A DNA stretch of 21,557 bases from UBA2336 sp046294915 (lineage in GTDB: Bacteria; Bacteroidota; Bacteroidia; Cytophagales; Cyclobacteriaceae): the NCBI GenBank assembly GCA_046294915.1, contig JBKBOE010000050.1, forward strand, positions 1 to 21,557, given 5' to 3'. The notes under the pieces were generated by a model. It was given only the letters and a program-made list of their open reading frames with translations. It did no database searches and was not told the origin of the DNA. This document shows, in pieces, positions 5,609 through 13,653 of this stretch (its first letter is position 1; the number at the start of each line of letters is the position of its first letter). Position numbers and translations under genes: made by a program.

Positions 5609-7021
5609 ATGCGTCAATACAAACTCACAACCTTATATAAACGGATGCTTGCCGATATGCTCACACCGGTGAGCATTTATCTGAAACTTCGGGATGAATT
5701 CCCCGGGTGTATTCTGCTGGAGAGTTCCGACTACCACGGCCAGGAAAACAGCCTGTCTATCATCTGCTGCGACCCGGTGGCCAGTTTTACCGTACATAAC
5801 GGCACTATTGTAAGTCAATTTCCTGATGGTAACACAAGTGTCCAGCCCATTCGCCAGGGTTCGGAAGTGCAGGCCCGGTTTGATCTGTTCAGGCGTTCCT
5901 TCGTTTCGGATACAGAAACGGCAACAAATTTACCCGGAGCCGGCTTGTTTGGCTTTACCGCTTATGATGCGGTGAGGTATTTTGATAGTGTTCCGGTAAC
6001 AATTCGTCAGCCAGTGTTACCCGATCTTTCGTACAGTCTTTACCGCGTTGTTCTAGTTATCGATCACTTCCATAACGAACTAACACTGGCAGGTAATTTC
6101 ATTGACGGCCAAACCAATGTTGGTTTGCTTGATCGGGTGGAGAAACTGATTTATCGGTTGCGGACAGCAATATATCCGTTCAGTCGGGTGAATGGAGAAA
6201 CCGCAAATGTAAGCGACTCTGAATTTCTCGCGATGGCCCGAAAAGCCATTCAGCACTGCCACCGGGGCGATGTGTTTCAACTGGTGCTTTCCAGGCGATT
6301 TACCACTGCGTTTCAGGGCGATGAGTTTAATGTGTACCGTGCCCTGCGCTCTATAAATCCTTCGCCTTATCTCTTTTATTTTGACTATGGTAATTTTAAA
6401 CTGTTTGGTTCTTCGCCCGAGGCCCAGTTGCGCATCGTTAAAAACGAAGCAACGGTTTTTCCGATTGCTGGCACATTCAGGCGTACCGGTGATGACACAA
6501 CCGATGCTGAACTGGCACAGCGTCTGGCAGCCGATGCCAAAGAAAATGCCGAACACATTATGCTGGTTGATCTGGCCCGCAACGACTTGAGCCGGTATGC
6601 CGATAACGTACGGGTAGAGGTGTTTAAAGAAATTCAATACTATTCCCACGTCATCCACCTGGTATCTAAAGTCAGCGGAGTGCTGCCATCAAAGGAGGCG
6701 GTTATTCAACTGGCGGCTGCTACGTTCCCTGCCGGCACGCTGTCGGGGGCCCCAAAACACATGGCTATGAAACTCATTGATGCCTTTGAGCCGGTTAACC
6801 GTAGCTTTTACGGTGGAGCCATCGGATACCTTGGTTTTAATGGTGATTATAATCATGCAATTATGATCCGAACTTTTATGAGCAAGGACAATACTCTTAT
6901 TTATCAGGCCGGTGCCGGAATTGTAGCCCAGTCGGATCCTGAAAAAGAACTACAGGAAGTTAACAACAAGCTGTCTGCCCTGCGCAACGCGGTACACATG
7001 GCCGAGACCCTATGCCGATGA
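5609..7021 (+). CDS. trpE: Anthranilate synthase component I
   Basis: TrpE converts chorismate to anthranilate, using ammonia delivered by TrpG; this is the first committed step of tryptophan synthesis. The protein is 470 residues. LLES (36-39) is the motif at the tryptophan feedback site, so allosteric inhibition is expected. The catalytic chorismate-binding domain shows GDVFQLVLSRRF, LFGSSPEAQL, FPIAGTFRRTGDD, DLARNDLSRY (about 321-330), GTLSGAPK (from about 376), FYGGAIGYLGF and AGAGIVAQSDPEKE. The start is ATG 5609: the frame is open back to GTG 5510, but that stretch is the attenuator terminator and would encode an unrelated extension. It overlaps trpG by 4 bases (ATGA). Expression is controlled by the upstream attenuator. 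Confidence 0.96.
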   Translation: MRQYKLTTLYKRMLADMLTPVSIYLKLRDEFPGCILLESSDYHGQENSLSIICCDPVASFTVHNGTIVSQFPDGNTSVQPIRQGSEVQARFDLFRRSFVSDTETATNLPGAGLFGFTAYDAVRYFDSVPVTIRQPVLPDLSYSLYRVVLVIDHFHNELTLAGNFIDGQTNVGLLDRVEKLIYRLRTAIYPFSRVNGETANVSDSEFLAMARKAIQHCHRGDVFQLVLSRRFTTAFQGDEFNVYRALRSINPSPYLFYFDYGNFKLFGSSPEAQLRIVKNEATVFPIAGTFRRTGDDTTDAELAQRLAADAKENAEHIMLVDLARNDLSRYADNVRVEVFKEIQYYSHVIHLVSKVSGVLPSKEAVIQLAAATFPAGTLSGAPKHMAMKLIDAFEPVNRSFYGGAIGYLGFNGDYNHAIMIRTFMSKDNTLIYQAGAGIVAQSDPEKELQEVNNKLSALRNAVHMAETLCR

Positions 7022-7590
7022 AAATTCTGATATTGGATAATTACGATTCGTTTACGTACAACCTGGTGCACATCATCCGGGAGGCAGGCTATGCTTATGA
7101 AGTGTACCGCAATGACGCCATTGCCCTGGAGCAAGTAGATGCTTTTGATAAAATTCTGTTATCCCCCGGTCCCGGAATACCTGATGAAGCCGGCATTATG
7201 AAGGAGGTAATCCGAATGTATGCTGCTACAAAAAGTATTCTGGGTATTTGCCTTGGCCACCAGGGTATTGCCGAAGTGTTTGGCGGATCGTTGTACAACA
7301 TACCGCGGGCTATGCACGGTGTAACTACATGGGCATCGGTTGTAAAGCCCGATGAATATCTGTTCAGGAATATTAGTGCCCGGTTTCAGGTATGCCACTA
7401 CCATTCCTGGGCAGTTGTTTCTGAAAGCCTGCCACCCTGTATGGAAGTAACCGCCACCAATAACGAGGGGATGGTTATGGGCATCAGGCATACTTCGTAT
7501 GATGTTCGTGGCTTGCAATTTCATCCGGAGTCGATAATGACACCGGAAGGTCCTGCTGTTATCAAAAACTGGTTAATACAACACGCATGA
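7018..7590 (+). CDS. trpG: Anthranilate synthase component II (glutamine amidotransferase)
   Basis: This 190-residue class I glutamine amidotransferase supplies ammonia to TrpE. The catalytic triad is visible: Cys78 in GICLGHQG, and His169 and Glu171 in LQFHPESI. SPGPGIPDEAG (49-59) forms the oxyanion-side loop, and HYHSW is the conserved segment before the C-terminal half. The ATG at 7018 overlaps the trpE stop as ATGA and gives the typical MKILILDNYDSFTYNL start; an in-frame ATG at 7012 would add two residues. In some bacteria this protein also serves PabB (para-aminobenzoate synthesis). No pabB is in the window, so a dual role is possible. Confidence 0.96.
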   Translation: MKILILDNYDSFTYNLVHIIREAGYAYEVYRNDAIALEQVDAFDKILLSPGPGIPDEAGIMKEVIRMYAATKSILGICLGHQGIAEVFGGSLYNIPRAMHGVTTWASVVKPDEYLFRNISARFQVCHYHSWAVVSESLPPCMEVTATNNEGMVMGIRHTSYDVRGLQFHPESIMTPEGPAVIKNWLIQHA

Positions 7591-8576
7591 AAACTGTATT
7601 GAATGGACTTACGGAACTGGAAAGCCTGACGGCCTCCGATGCCAGGCAGGTACTGGTTGACCTGTCATCAGGAAAATACAATGCAAGCCAAATGGCTGCC
7701 TTCCTCACGGTGTACCTTATGCGCCCCATAACCCTGGATGAACTCCGCGGCTTTCGTGAAGCTATGCTCGACTTATGTGTGCCCGTGCAATTCGATCAAC
7801 CGGTTATGGATGTTTGCGGAACCGGTGGCGATGGAAAAAATACGTTTAACATTTCTACGCTCTCAGCTTTTGTTGTGGCCGCAGCAGGCCAGCCCGTTGC
7901 CAAGCACGGTAATTATGGCGTATCATCCCCTTGCGGATCGTCAAACGTGCTTGAATATTTCGGATACCGCTTTACCGGAGATGCGGATGCCTTGCGCTAT
8001 AGCCTTGATCAAACCAACATTTGTTTTATTCATGCCCCGTTGTTTCATCCGGCTATGAAAAGTGTGGCCCAGGTAAGGCGGGAGTTGGGTGTAAAAACAT
8101 TTTTTAACATGCTGGGCCCGATGGTAAATCCGGCTTTCCCGCAAAAACAGCTTATCGGGGTATTTAGTCTTGAACTGGCAAGGCAATACGCCTATGTATA
8201 TCAACAAACCGAAAAGCAATTTGTAGTAGTTCACTCTACTGACGGCTACGATGAGATTTCGTTAACCGGTTCCTTTAAGTACTTCCATAACTCCGGTGAG
8301 GGGCTGGCCATTCCTGCTGACCTGGGTTTTCCTGCGGTAGATGCTCCAGCTATTGCCGGTGGAGAAACGGTGGAAGAATCGGCAGCGATATTTTTAAATG
8401 TGCTGAAAAACCAGGCAACCCCGCAACAACAGGCTGTGGTGCTTGCCAATGCCGCCATGGCGCTGCGTTGCGCTAACCCCGCACTCACAATGAACGGAGC
8501 GGTGCTGCTGGCGCGCGAAACACTGGAATCGGGAAAGGCCTTTAAGACATTTACGCGCTTTATTGAATTGTCATGA
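7587..8576 (+). CDS. trpD: Anthranilate phosphoribosyltransferase
   Basis: TrpD transfers the phosphoribosyl group of PRPP to anthranilate. The 329-residue protein has the PRPP-binding loop CGTGGDGKNTFNIST (about 77-91), the KHGN motif (106-109) continuing as YGVSSPCGSSNVLEYFGY, and FIHAPLFHPAMKSVAQVRRELGVKTFFNMLGPMVNP further on. The KHGNYGVSS form, in place of the KHGNRSVSS common in Proteobacteria, is one I associate with Bacteroidota. The family's PxxAGGETxExxA-like segment appears as APAIAGGETVEESA. It overlaps trpG by 4 bases (ATGA) and trpC by 4 bases, so translation is coupled. Confidence 0.96.
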   Translation: MKTVLNGLTELESLTASDARQVLVDLSSGKYNASQMAAFLTVYLMRPITLDELRGFREAMLDLCVPVQFDQPVMDVCGTGGDGKNTFNISTLSAFVVAAAGQPVAKHGNYGVSSPCGSSNVLEYFGYRFTGDADALRYSLDQTNICFIHAPLFHPAMKSVAQVRRELGVKTFFNMLGPMVNPAFPQKQLIGVFSLELARQYAYVYQQTEKQFVVVHSTDGYDEISLTGSFKYFHNSGEGLAIPADLGFPAVDAPAIAGGETVEESAAIFLNVLKNQATPQQQAVVLANAAMALRCANPALTMNGAVLLARETLESGKAFKTFTRFIELS

Positions 8577-9376
8577 AGAACGTATTGGAAGAAATTATGG
8601 CATTCAAACGGCAGGACGTTACGCGCAAAAAGCATCTGTTCCCGCAAGCAGAATTCCTGAAAGCAGCGCATTTTAGCCGCACTGTACATTCACTCAAAAG
8701 GGCTTTGCTGACTAAGGGCAGCGGAATTATTGCCGAATTTAAAAGGCAATCACCCTCGCAAGGGGCGATCAATACCGTAGCCGATGTAGCCCTGGTTGCA
8801 AAAGGGTACTACCAGGCCGGGGCGGTGGCTGTTTCGGTGCTCACCGATGCGCCCTTTTTTGGCGGCAGTCTGGATGATCTGATCACTGCACGAAACGTGT
8901 TGCCCTGCCCCATACTGCGTAAGGATTTTATTATTGACGAGTATCAGGTGTTGGAATCCAAATATGCTGGTGCTGATGCCATCTTGCTTATTGCTTCAGC
9001 ACTGACACCCGGTCAGATTATTTCACTTGCCGGGTGTGCCCGCCAGGTAGGGTTGGAGGTCGTTCTGGAAGTTCATAACGCTGAGGAATTGCTGGCCATT
9101 AAAGATGCCCCGGTTGATATCATCGGGGTGAATAACCGCAATCTGAAAACCTTCCAGGTCTCTATTGAAACATCCATCCGGTTGGCGGATCTGATCCCGG
9201 AATCTGTGGTGTGCATCTCCGAAAGCGGACTGGAAAATCCTGTTGAGGTGATCGGCCTGAAGCGGTTAGGGTATAACGGATTTCTTATGGGCCAGCATTT
9301 TATGGAACAGCCCGATCCGGTAATGGCCTGTTCAAAATTTATCCAACAGCTAATACAAAATGAAGTGAGCGAATGA
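8573..9376 (+). CDS. trpC: Indole-3-glycerol-phosphate synthase
   Basis: This 267-residue TIM-barrel enzyme closes the indole ring of CdRP to give indole-3-glycerol phosphate. Active-site motifs seen: IIAEFKRQSPSQG (Glu55, Lys57, Ser60-Pro61), FFGGSLDDL, ILRKDFIIDEYQ (Lys117), LEVVLEVHN (Glu166), GVNNRNLKTF (Asn187-Arg189) and CISESGL (Ser216, Glu217). It is a stand-alone enzyme, not the TrpC-TrpF fusion found in E. coli; trpF follows as a separate gene. It overlaps both neighbours by 4 bases. Confidence 0.96.
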   Translation: MKNVLEEIMAFKRQDVTRKKHLFPQAEFLKAAHFSRTVHSLKRALLTKGSGIIAEFKRQSPSQGAINTVADVALVAKGYYQAGAVAVSVLTDAPFFGGSLDDLITARNVLPCPILRKDFIIDEYQVLESKYAGADAILLIASALTPGQIISLAGCARQVGLEVVLEVHNAEELLAIKDAPVDIIGVNNRNLKTFQVSIETSIRLADLIPESVVCISESGLENPVEVIGLKRLGYNGFLMGQHFMEQPDPVMACSKFIQQLIQNEVSE

Positions 9377-10017
9377 ATCGGTGTATGAACAAACTTAATA
9401 TTAAAATTTGCGGCATGCGCGAAAGTGAGAATTGCAGGGCAGTAGCTGAATTACAACCTGACTTTATGGGATTTATTTTTTATCCGCACTCTCCGCGGTT
9501 TGTGGGATATAATTTTTGTTTGCCGGCCAAATTACCTTCCACGATGCGGAAGGTGGGTGTGTTTGTTAATGAGCAACCCGTACGGATAAAAGAAATTGTT
9601 CAACGCTGCCGCCTGGATGCCGTACAGCTTCATGGCAACGAAAGGGCGGAAGTATGCGCATCGGTAAAGGAATTTGTACCCGTGGTAATTAAAGCATTTG
9701 CCGTGCACGAAGGATTTTGTTTTGATGAAGTTAAACCGTATGTGAATTCAGTGGATTATTTTCTTTTCGATGCAAAGGGCCATCACCCCGGTGGAAATGG
9801 CCTGCCCTTCAATTGGGGGTTACTTCAGGAGTACAAGTATTCTGTACCCTTTTTTTTGAGCGGAGGTATTGATGTATCAAACCTGGGTAGGGTAGTGGGT
9901 TTGAATCATCCGCAGCTTGCAGGAGTGGACCTGAACAGCGGCTTTGAGGTAAGTCCTGGTTTAAAAAATGTCCGTGCTTTGCGCGAAGCCTTCACCATGC
10001 TAAATGAGGTATTATGA
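9373..10017 (+). CDS. trpF: Phosphoribosylanthranilate isomerase
   Basis: TrpF isomerises phosphoribosylanthranilate to CdRP. The 214-residue TIM-barrel protein shows KICGMRE with the catalytic Cys13, GFIFYPHSPRFV, VQLHGNE (about 84-90), and the general acid Asp133 in LFDAKGHHPGGNG. FFLSGGIDVSNL and GVDLNSGFEVSPGLKN near the C-terminus form the phosphate-binding end of the barrel. The ATGA overlap with trpC sets the start at 9373; a second ATG at 9385 is equally compatible with the fold. The 3' end overlaps trpB by 4 bases. Confidence 0.95.
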   Translation: MNRCMNKLNIKICGMRESENCRAVAELQPDFMGFIFYPHSPRFVGYNFCLPAKLPSTMRKVGVFVNEQPVRIKEIVQRCRLDAVQLHGNERAEVCASVKEFVPVVIKAFAVHEGFCFDEVKPYVNSVDYFLFDAKGHHPGGNGLPFNWGLLQEYKYSVPFFLSGGIDVSNLGRVVGLNHPQLAGVDLNSGFEVSPGLKNVRALREAFTMLNEVL

Positions 10018-11195
10018 ATAACTACATTGTTGATAAAAACGGATACTATGGCGAGTTCGGAGGGGCCTTTATTCCGGAGTTATTGTATCCGAACATCGAA
10101 GAGTTAAGGCAAAATTACCTGTCTATTCTGAATGATGGATCGTTTGTTAGCGACTTCACCCGCTTGTTATACGATTATGCCGGGCGTCCAACCCCGTTAT
10201 ACTTTGCTTCGCGGTTGTCGGAAAAGCATAAAGCACGCATTTACCTGAAGCGTGAAGACCTGTGCCACACCGGTGCACACAAGATTAATAATACCATCGG
10301 GCAGATTTTACTGGCCAGCCGTTTACAAAAGAAGAAAATTATTGCCGAAACCGGTGCCGGGCAGCATGGTGTAGCCACGGCCACCGTTTGTGCTCTAATG
10401 GGCATGGAATGCACCGTTTATATGGGTCAACTCGATATGGATCGGCAACGCCCCAATGTGGAGCGCATGAAACTATTAGGTGCAACGGTGGTGCCGGTAA
10501 CTTCGGGAAATAAAACGCTTAAAGATGCCACCAATGAAGCCATGCGCCACTGGATCAGCCATCCGAAGGACACGCACTACATCATCGGCTCGGTAGTAGG
10601 CCCGCACCCGTATCCGGATATGGTGGCCCGGTTTCAGTCGGTCATTAGCGAAGAAATCAAAAATCAATTAACCGCAAAAGAGGGCAACCCTTATCCCGAT
10701 TATGTAATAGCCTGTGTGGGCGGAGGCAGTAATGCTGCCGGTGCTTTCTATCATTACCTCAGTGATGAAGCGGTGAATCTGGTAGGGGTTGAAGCTGCGG
10801 GCAAAGGGGTTGATTCGGGCGAGTCGGCTGCCACTACCGTTCTCGGAAGGTCCGGTGTACTGCATGGCAGCAAAACACTGCTCATGCAAACCGATGACGG
10901 GCAGGTGGTTGAGCCATACTCCATTTCAGCAGGCCTGGATTATCCCGGCATTGGCCCGCTCCATGCCCATTTACATAAAACAGGGCGGGTAACATTTATC
11001 CCTGTTACCGATGATCAGGCCATGCATGCCGGACTGGAATTGTGTCGCCTGGAGGGCATCATCCCGGCTATTGAAAGTGCCCACGCACTGGCTGCCTTGT
11101 CCCAATTCAATTTCGATGCCGATGATGTAGTGGTTATAAACCTTTCGGGAAGGGGAGATAAAGATCTGGAAACGTATATCCGGTGGAAAAAGTAA
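10014..11195 (+). CDS. trpB: Tryptophan synthase beta chain
   Basis: This PLP-dependent 393-residue subunit condenses indole with serine to tryptophan. PLP lysine: Lys90 in CHTGAHKINN. Other motifs: GEFGGAFIPE near the N-terminus, ETGAGQHGVATA (Glu112, indole binding), the PLP phosphate loop GGGSNA (236-241), and NLSGRGDKD at the C-terminus. This is the TrpB1 form that works with TrpA. It overlaps trpF by 4 bases. Unusually, trpA does not follow directly; a lipoprotein gene intervenes after an 86-base gap. Confidence 0.97.
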   Translation: MNNYIVDKNGYYGEFGGAFIPELLYPNIEELRQNYLSILNDGSFVSDFTRLLYDYAGRPTPLYFASRLSEKHKARIYLKREDLCHTGAHKINNTIGQILLASRLQKKKIIAETGAGQHGVATATVCALMGMECTVYMGQLDMDRQRPNVERMKLLGATVVPVTSGNKTLKDATNEAMRHWISHPKDTHYIIGSVVGPHPYPDMVARFQSVISEEIKNQLTAKEGNPYPDYVIACVGGGSNAAGAFYHYLSDEAVNLVGVEAAGKGVDSGESAATTVLGRSGVLHGSKTLLMQTDDGQVVEPYSISAGLDYPGIGPLHAHLHKTGRVTFIPVTDDQAMHAGLELCRLEGIIPAIESAHALAALSQFNFDADDVVVINLSGRGDKDLETYIRWKK

Positions 11196-11281
11196 CGATG
11201 CGTTTTGTAGGGATGATTTCCGATTTTCACCAGACCAAATGTTGCCTGTACATTTTATTTAAAATTTCTAATCGATTAAAC

Positions 11282-12196
11282 ATGAATACCACCAGACTAT
11301 CCTGCTCATTGCTGATAATCATCCTTCTGGCAAACTGCTCAACGCCAAACCGGAAAAGTGAAACGGTTTTCGATGTTGAAGCTTATAACAAGACAATTGA
11401 AGATTGGCAGCAAAAGCGCAATGCCTACCAGGTTAGCGAAGACGGCTGGGTTAACCTGGCCGGTTTATTTTGGCTGAAAGAAGGCATCAACGCGTTTGGC
11501 AGCGGAAAAATGAATGACCTGGTTTTTCCACAAGGTAAAATTCCGGAACAGGCCGGCTATTTTATAGTACAGGGCAATGCGGTTACGGTAAAGGCGAATA
11601 AGGGAGTTCTATTCACCGTTAACGGAAAGCAAGTTGATGGAGGAACGTTATTTCATCCCGACTCATCGCGTATCAGCATGGCTTACGGGCCGTTGCGTTG
11701 GTTTGTGATAAAAAGGGAGGATAAACTGGGTATACGCTTGCGCGATCTTGAAAATCCGCTGCTCAAAGAATTTAAAGGCATTGAATTTTTTCCAATCGAC
11801 AGGCAATGGCGGGTGGAAGGAAAGGTAGAGTGGGCTGATTCATCGCGAACCATCGAAATAACAAACGTGCTGGGACAAACCTTACAGCAGCGCTCAGTGG
11901 CTACGCTGGTATTCGATTATTCCGGAAAAACCTATCGCCTGGATGCGTTGGATGAGGGCAACGATGAATTCTTCATCATTTTTGGCGATGAAACCAATGC
12001 CCGCGAAACGTATGGCGCAGGCCGCTACCTGTACGTGCCGCTGCCCGACAGTGCCGGCCGGGTTATCATCGACTTTAACAAGGCGTATAACCCTCCATGT
12101 GCCTTCACTGAATTTGCCACCTGCCCGCTGCCGCCAAAACAAAACGTACTCCCATTTGCGGTAACGGCCGGGGAGAAAAATTATGGAGACCATTAA
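11282..12196 (+). CDS. DUF1684 lipoprotein inside the trp operon
   Basis: The 304-residue protein begins MNTTRLSCSLLIIILLANCS, a lipoprotein signal with lipobox LLANC and lipidated Cys19. The mature part matches DUF1684: GWVNLAGLFWLKEGINAFGS, FPQGKIPEQAGYFIVQGN, LGIRLRDLENP, FPIDRQWRVEGKVEW, ETYGAGRYLYVPLP, and the family signature DFNKAYNPPCAFTEFATCPL followed by PPKQNVLPF and AGEKNYG. The function of DUF1684 is unknown as far as I know. The frame is open back to 11183, but the ATG at 11282 gives the proper signal sequence. It lies on the same strand between trpB and trpA, with its stop 1 base before the preferred trpA ATG, so it is cotranscribed with trpA. No residue pattern points to a tryptophan-related activity. 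Confidence 0.9.
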   Translation: MNTTRLSCSLLIIILLANCSTPNRKSETVFDVEAYNKTIEDWQQKRNAYQVSEDGWVNLAGLFWLKEGINAFGSGKMNDLVFPQGKIPEQAGYFIVQGNAVTVKANKGVLFTVNGKQVDGGTLFHPDSSRISMAYGPLRWFVIKREDKLGIRLRDLENPLLKEFKGIEFFPIDRQWRVEGKVEWADSSRTIEITNVLGQTLQQRSVATLVFDYSGKTYRLDALDEGNDEFFIIFGDETNARETYGAGRYLYVPLPDSAGRVIIDFNKAYNPPCAFTEFATCPLPPKQNVLPFAVTAGEKNYGDH

Positions 12197-12197
12197 T

Positions 12198-12965
12198 ATG
12201 CGCAACCGGATCGATGATTTGTTTAGCCGGAAAAAGCAGGGCATACTTTCGGTTTTTTATACGGCCGGCTTTCCCAATGCTGATGACACCGTACGTATTG
12301 CACAGGAGTTGGAACAGGCTGGTGCTGATTTGATTGAAATTGGAATCCCGTTTTCTGATCCGATAGCCGATGGTCCTGTTATCCAGCGTAGTAATGCCGT
12401 GGCAATTAATAGCGGCATAACCCTGGGCCTTATTTTTCAGCAGGTTGAAGCCATACGCAAAACCGTGCAACTGCCCGTTGTTCTTATGGGCTACATCAAT
12501 CCGGTAATGCAGTTTGGTGTGGAGCGGTTTGTATCCGAATGCAGGCGTACCGGAGTGGATGGTGTTATCCTTCCTGATTTGCCTGTTGAAGTATATGTTT
12601 CACAGTATAAAGAAGTATTCGAGCGCCATTCAGTATATGTATCGTTTTTGGTAACGCCTACTACTTCGGATGAGCGGATTAGAGTGCTGGATGAGCTAAG
12701 TTGTGGGTTTATTTACGCAGTTGCAGCATCCGGTACAACCGGTGTGAGGGGTTCTTTTGCTCCTGAGCAACATACTTATTTTCAGCGTTTAAAAGATTTG
12801 AAACTGAAAAACCCATTCCTTATTGGTTTTGGAATTTCAAATCAATCAACGTTTAAGGAGGCCTGTCGCTACGGGGCGGGTGCCATTATTGGCAGCGCGT
12901 TTATAAAGGTACTTGAAGACAAGGGGCAGGTAAGCAAATTCATTCATTCCGTTGTGGGGAAATAA
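12198..12965 (+). CDS. trpA: Tryptophan synthase alpha chain
   Basis: TrpA cleaves indole-3-glycerol phosphate to indole, which is channelled to TrpB. The 255-residue TIM-barrel protein has the catalytic pair Glu47 (DLIEIGIPFSDP) and Asp58 (PIADGPVIQ), spaced 11 residues apart as in E. coli TrpA (Glu49/Asp60). Also seen: MGYINPVMQFG, DGVILPDLPVE, FLVTPTTSDERI, YAVAASGTTGVRG and FLIGFGIS. ATG 12198 yields the family-typical MRNRIDDLFSRKK start. An in-frame ATG at 12183 would overlap the DUF1684 gene by 14 bases and has a GGGGAG eight bases upstream, so it cannot be excluded. It is the last gene before a strong terminator. Confidence 0.95.
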   Translation: MRNRIDDLFSRKKQGILSVFYTAGFPNADDTVRIAQELEQAGADLIEIGIPFSDPIADGPVIQRSNAVAINSGITLGLIFQQVEAIRKTVQLPVVLMGYINPVMQFGVERFVSECRRTGVDGVILPDLPVEVYVSQYKEVFERHSVYVSFLVTPTTSDERIRVLDELSCGFIYAVAASGTTGVRGSFAPEQHTYFQRLKDLKLKNPFLIGFGISNQSTFKEACRYGAGAIIGSAFIKVLEDKGQVSKFIHSVVGK

Positions 12966-12995
12966 AAAGTCCTGGTGGTTAACCAGGACTTTTTT
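12965..12995. terminator. Strong, probably bidirectional intrinsic terminator between trpA and hsp20
   Basis: AAAAGTCCTGGT (12965-12976) and ACCAGGACTTTT (12982-12993) form a perfect 12-bp stem with loop GGTTA, followed by more T. It begins at the last base of the trpA stop codon. The A-run on its left arm means it can work on the minus strand too, ending the hsp20 transcript about 105 bases after that gene's stop. Confidence 0.9.
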
Positions 12996-13099
12996 CGATT
13001 TGTCCGTAAGGGCCGTAAAAACGTTTCGGGTTTGTTGCTGCAGGTTCTTAAAGAGCCTTGAAGAAAACGTTTTGGCCACCACGGTTTCAGGCACCGCGC

Positions 13100-13537
13100 C
13101 TAGTGTACTTCAATGGCTTTCGGTTTTACTTTAACTTCTGCTTCTTTAGGAAGCACAATGCGGAGTATGCCATTTTCGTACCAGGCATCTACTTTGTCGG
13201 TCTTCACATTTTCAGGCAGTGTGAAGGAACGGCTGAAGTTGGTGTAGCTGTACTCTTTGCGTGTGTAGTTCTTTTCTTTGTTTTCTTTTTCCAATTCTTT
13301 TTCACACGCGATAGTTAAAATGCCATTTTCCATCGTAATGTTGAAGTCTTTTTTGGTGAGACCCGGTGCAGCAAGTTCGATCTCAAATTCCTTATCCTTT
13401 TCAACAACATTAACAGCAGGAACGACCTGCAACCTCTTCATCCAGTCGGCATCGAAGAAGCGGTCGTTATCAAAGAAGTCAGTCAGCCAGCCTTCGTTAA
13501 AAAGCGAAGGGAATCCGGTTCTTTTCATCAGTGTCAT
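13100..13537 (-). CDS. Hsp20/alpha-crystallin small heat shock protein
   Basis: This 145-residue ATP-independent holdase binds unfolding proteins in the cytoplasm. The N-terminal arm holds an aromatic stretch (GWLTDFFDNDRFFDADW). The alpha-crystallin domain covers about residues 38-133: VPAVNVVEKDKEFEIELAAP, KKDFNITMENGILTI, YSYTNFSRSFTLPENV and AWYENGILRIVLPK, the last being the A-x-x-x-n-G-v-L family signature. The C-terminal tail ends KPKAIEVH, with an I-x-V motif for oligomer contacts. A strong AGGAGG lies 4 bases before the ATG, which is unusual among the genes here. A second ATG three codons in is possible. The length is typical. Confidence 0.95.
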   Translation of the reverse strand: MTLMKRTGFPSLFNEGWLTDFFDNDRFFDADWMKRLQVVPAVNVVEKDKEFEIELAAPGLTKKDFNITMENGILTIACEKELEKENKEKNYTRKEYSYTNFSRSFTLPENVKTDKVDAWYENGILRIVLPKEAEVKVKPKAIEVH

Positions 13538-13541
13538 AACT

Positions 13542-13547
13542 CCTCCT
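13542..13547 (-). promoter_or_regulatory. Strong Shine-Dalgarno sequence of hsp20
   Basis: AGGAGG on the minus strand lies 4 bases before the hsp20 ATG (CAT at 13535-13537 on the plus strand). Other genes in this window have weak or no Shine-Dalgarno sequence, as usual for Bacteroidota, so this one stands out. Confidence 0.7.
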
Positions 13548-13580
13548 TTTTTAGTTTGTGCTGTGAAGTAAAAACCGAAA

Positions 13581-13611
13581 TAATAAAAAGGCTATGATGC
13601 ACGACATGGCC
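13581..13611 (-). terminator. Possible intrinsic terminator after the M14 peptidase gene
   Basis: On the minus strand GGCCATG and CATAGCC form a 7-bp stem with one C-A mismatch and an 8-base loop, followed by TTTTTATTA. It lies 43 bases after the peptidase stop and 44 bases before the hsp20 start. The mismatch weakens the call. The same T-run could instead pair with the A-rich stretch by the hsp20 Shine-Dalgarno sequence. Confidence 0.4.
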
Positions 13612-13653
13612 GGTGGCTGATATTTGTCAGTTTCTTCTGTCATGCTGAGTTCC

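Noticed and set aside
11200..11281. A promoter between trpB and the DUF1684 gene (TACATTTT at 11249-11256)
   Set aside because: The -7 match lacks the final G and there is no TTTG at the right distance; read-through from the operon is the simpler explanation.
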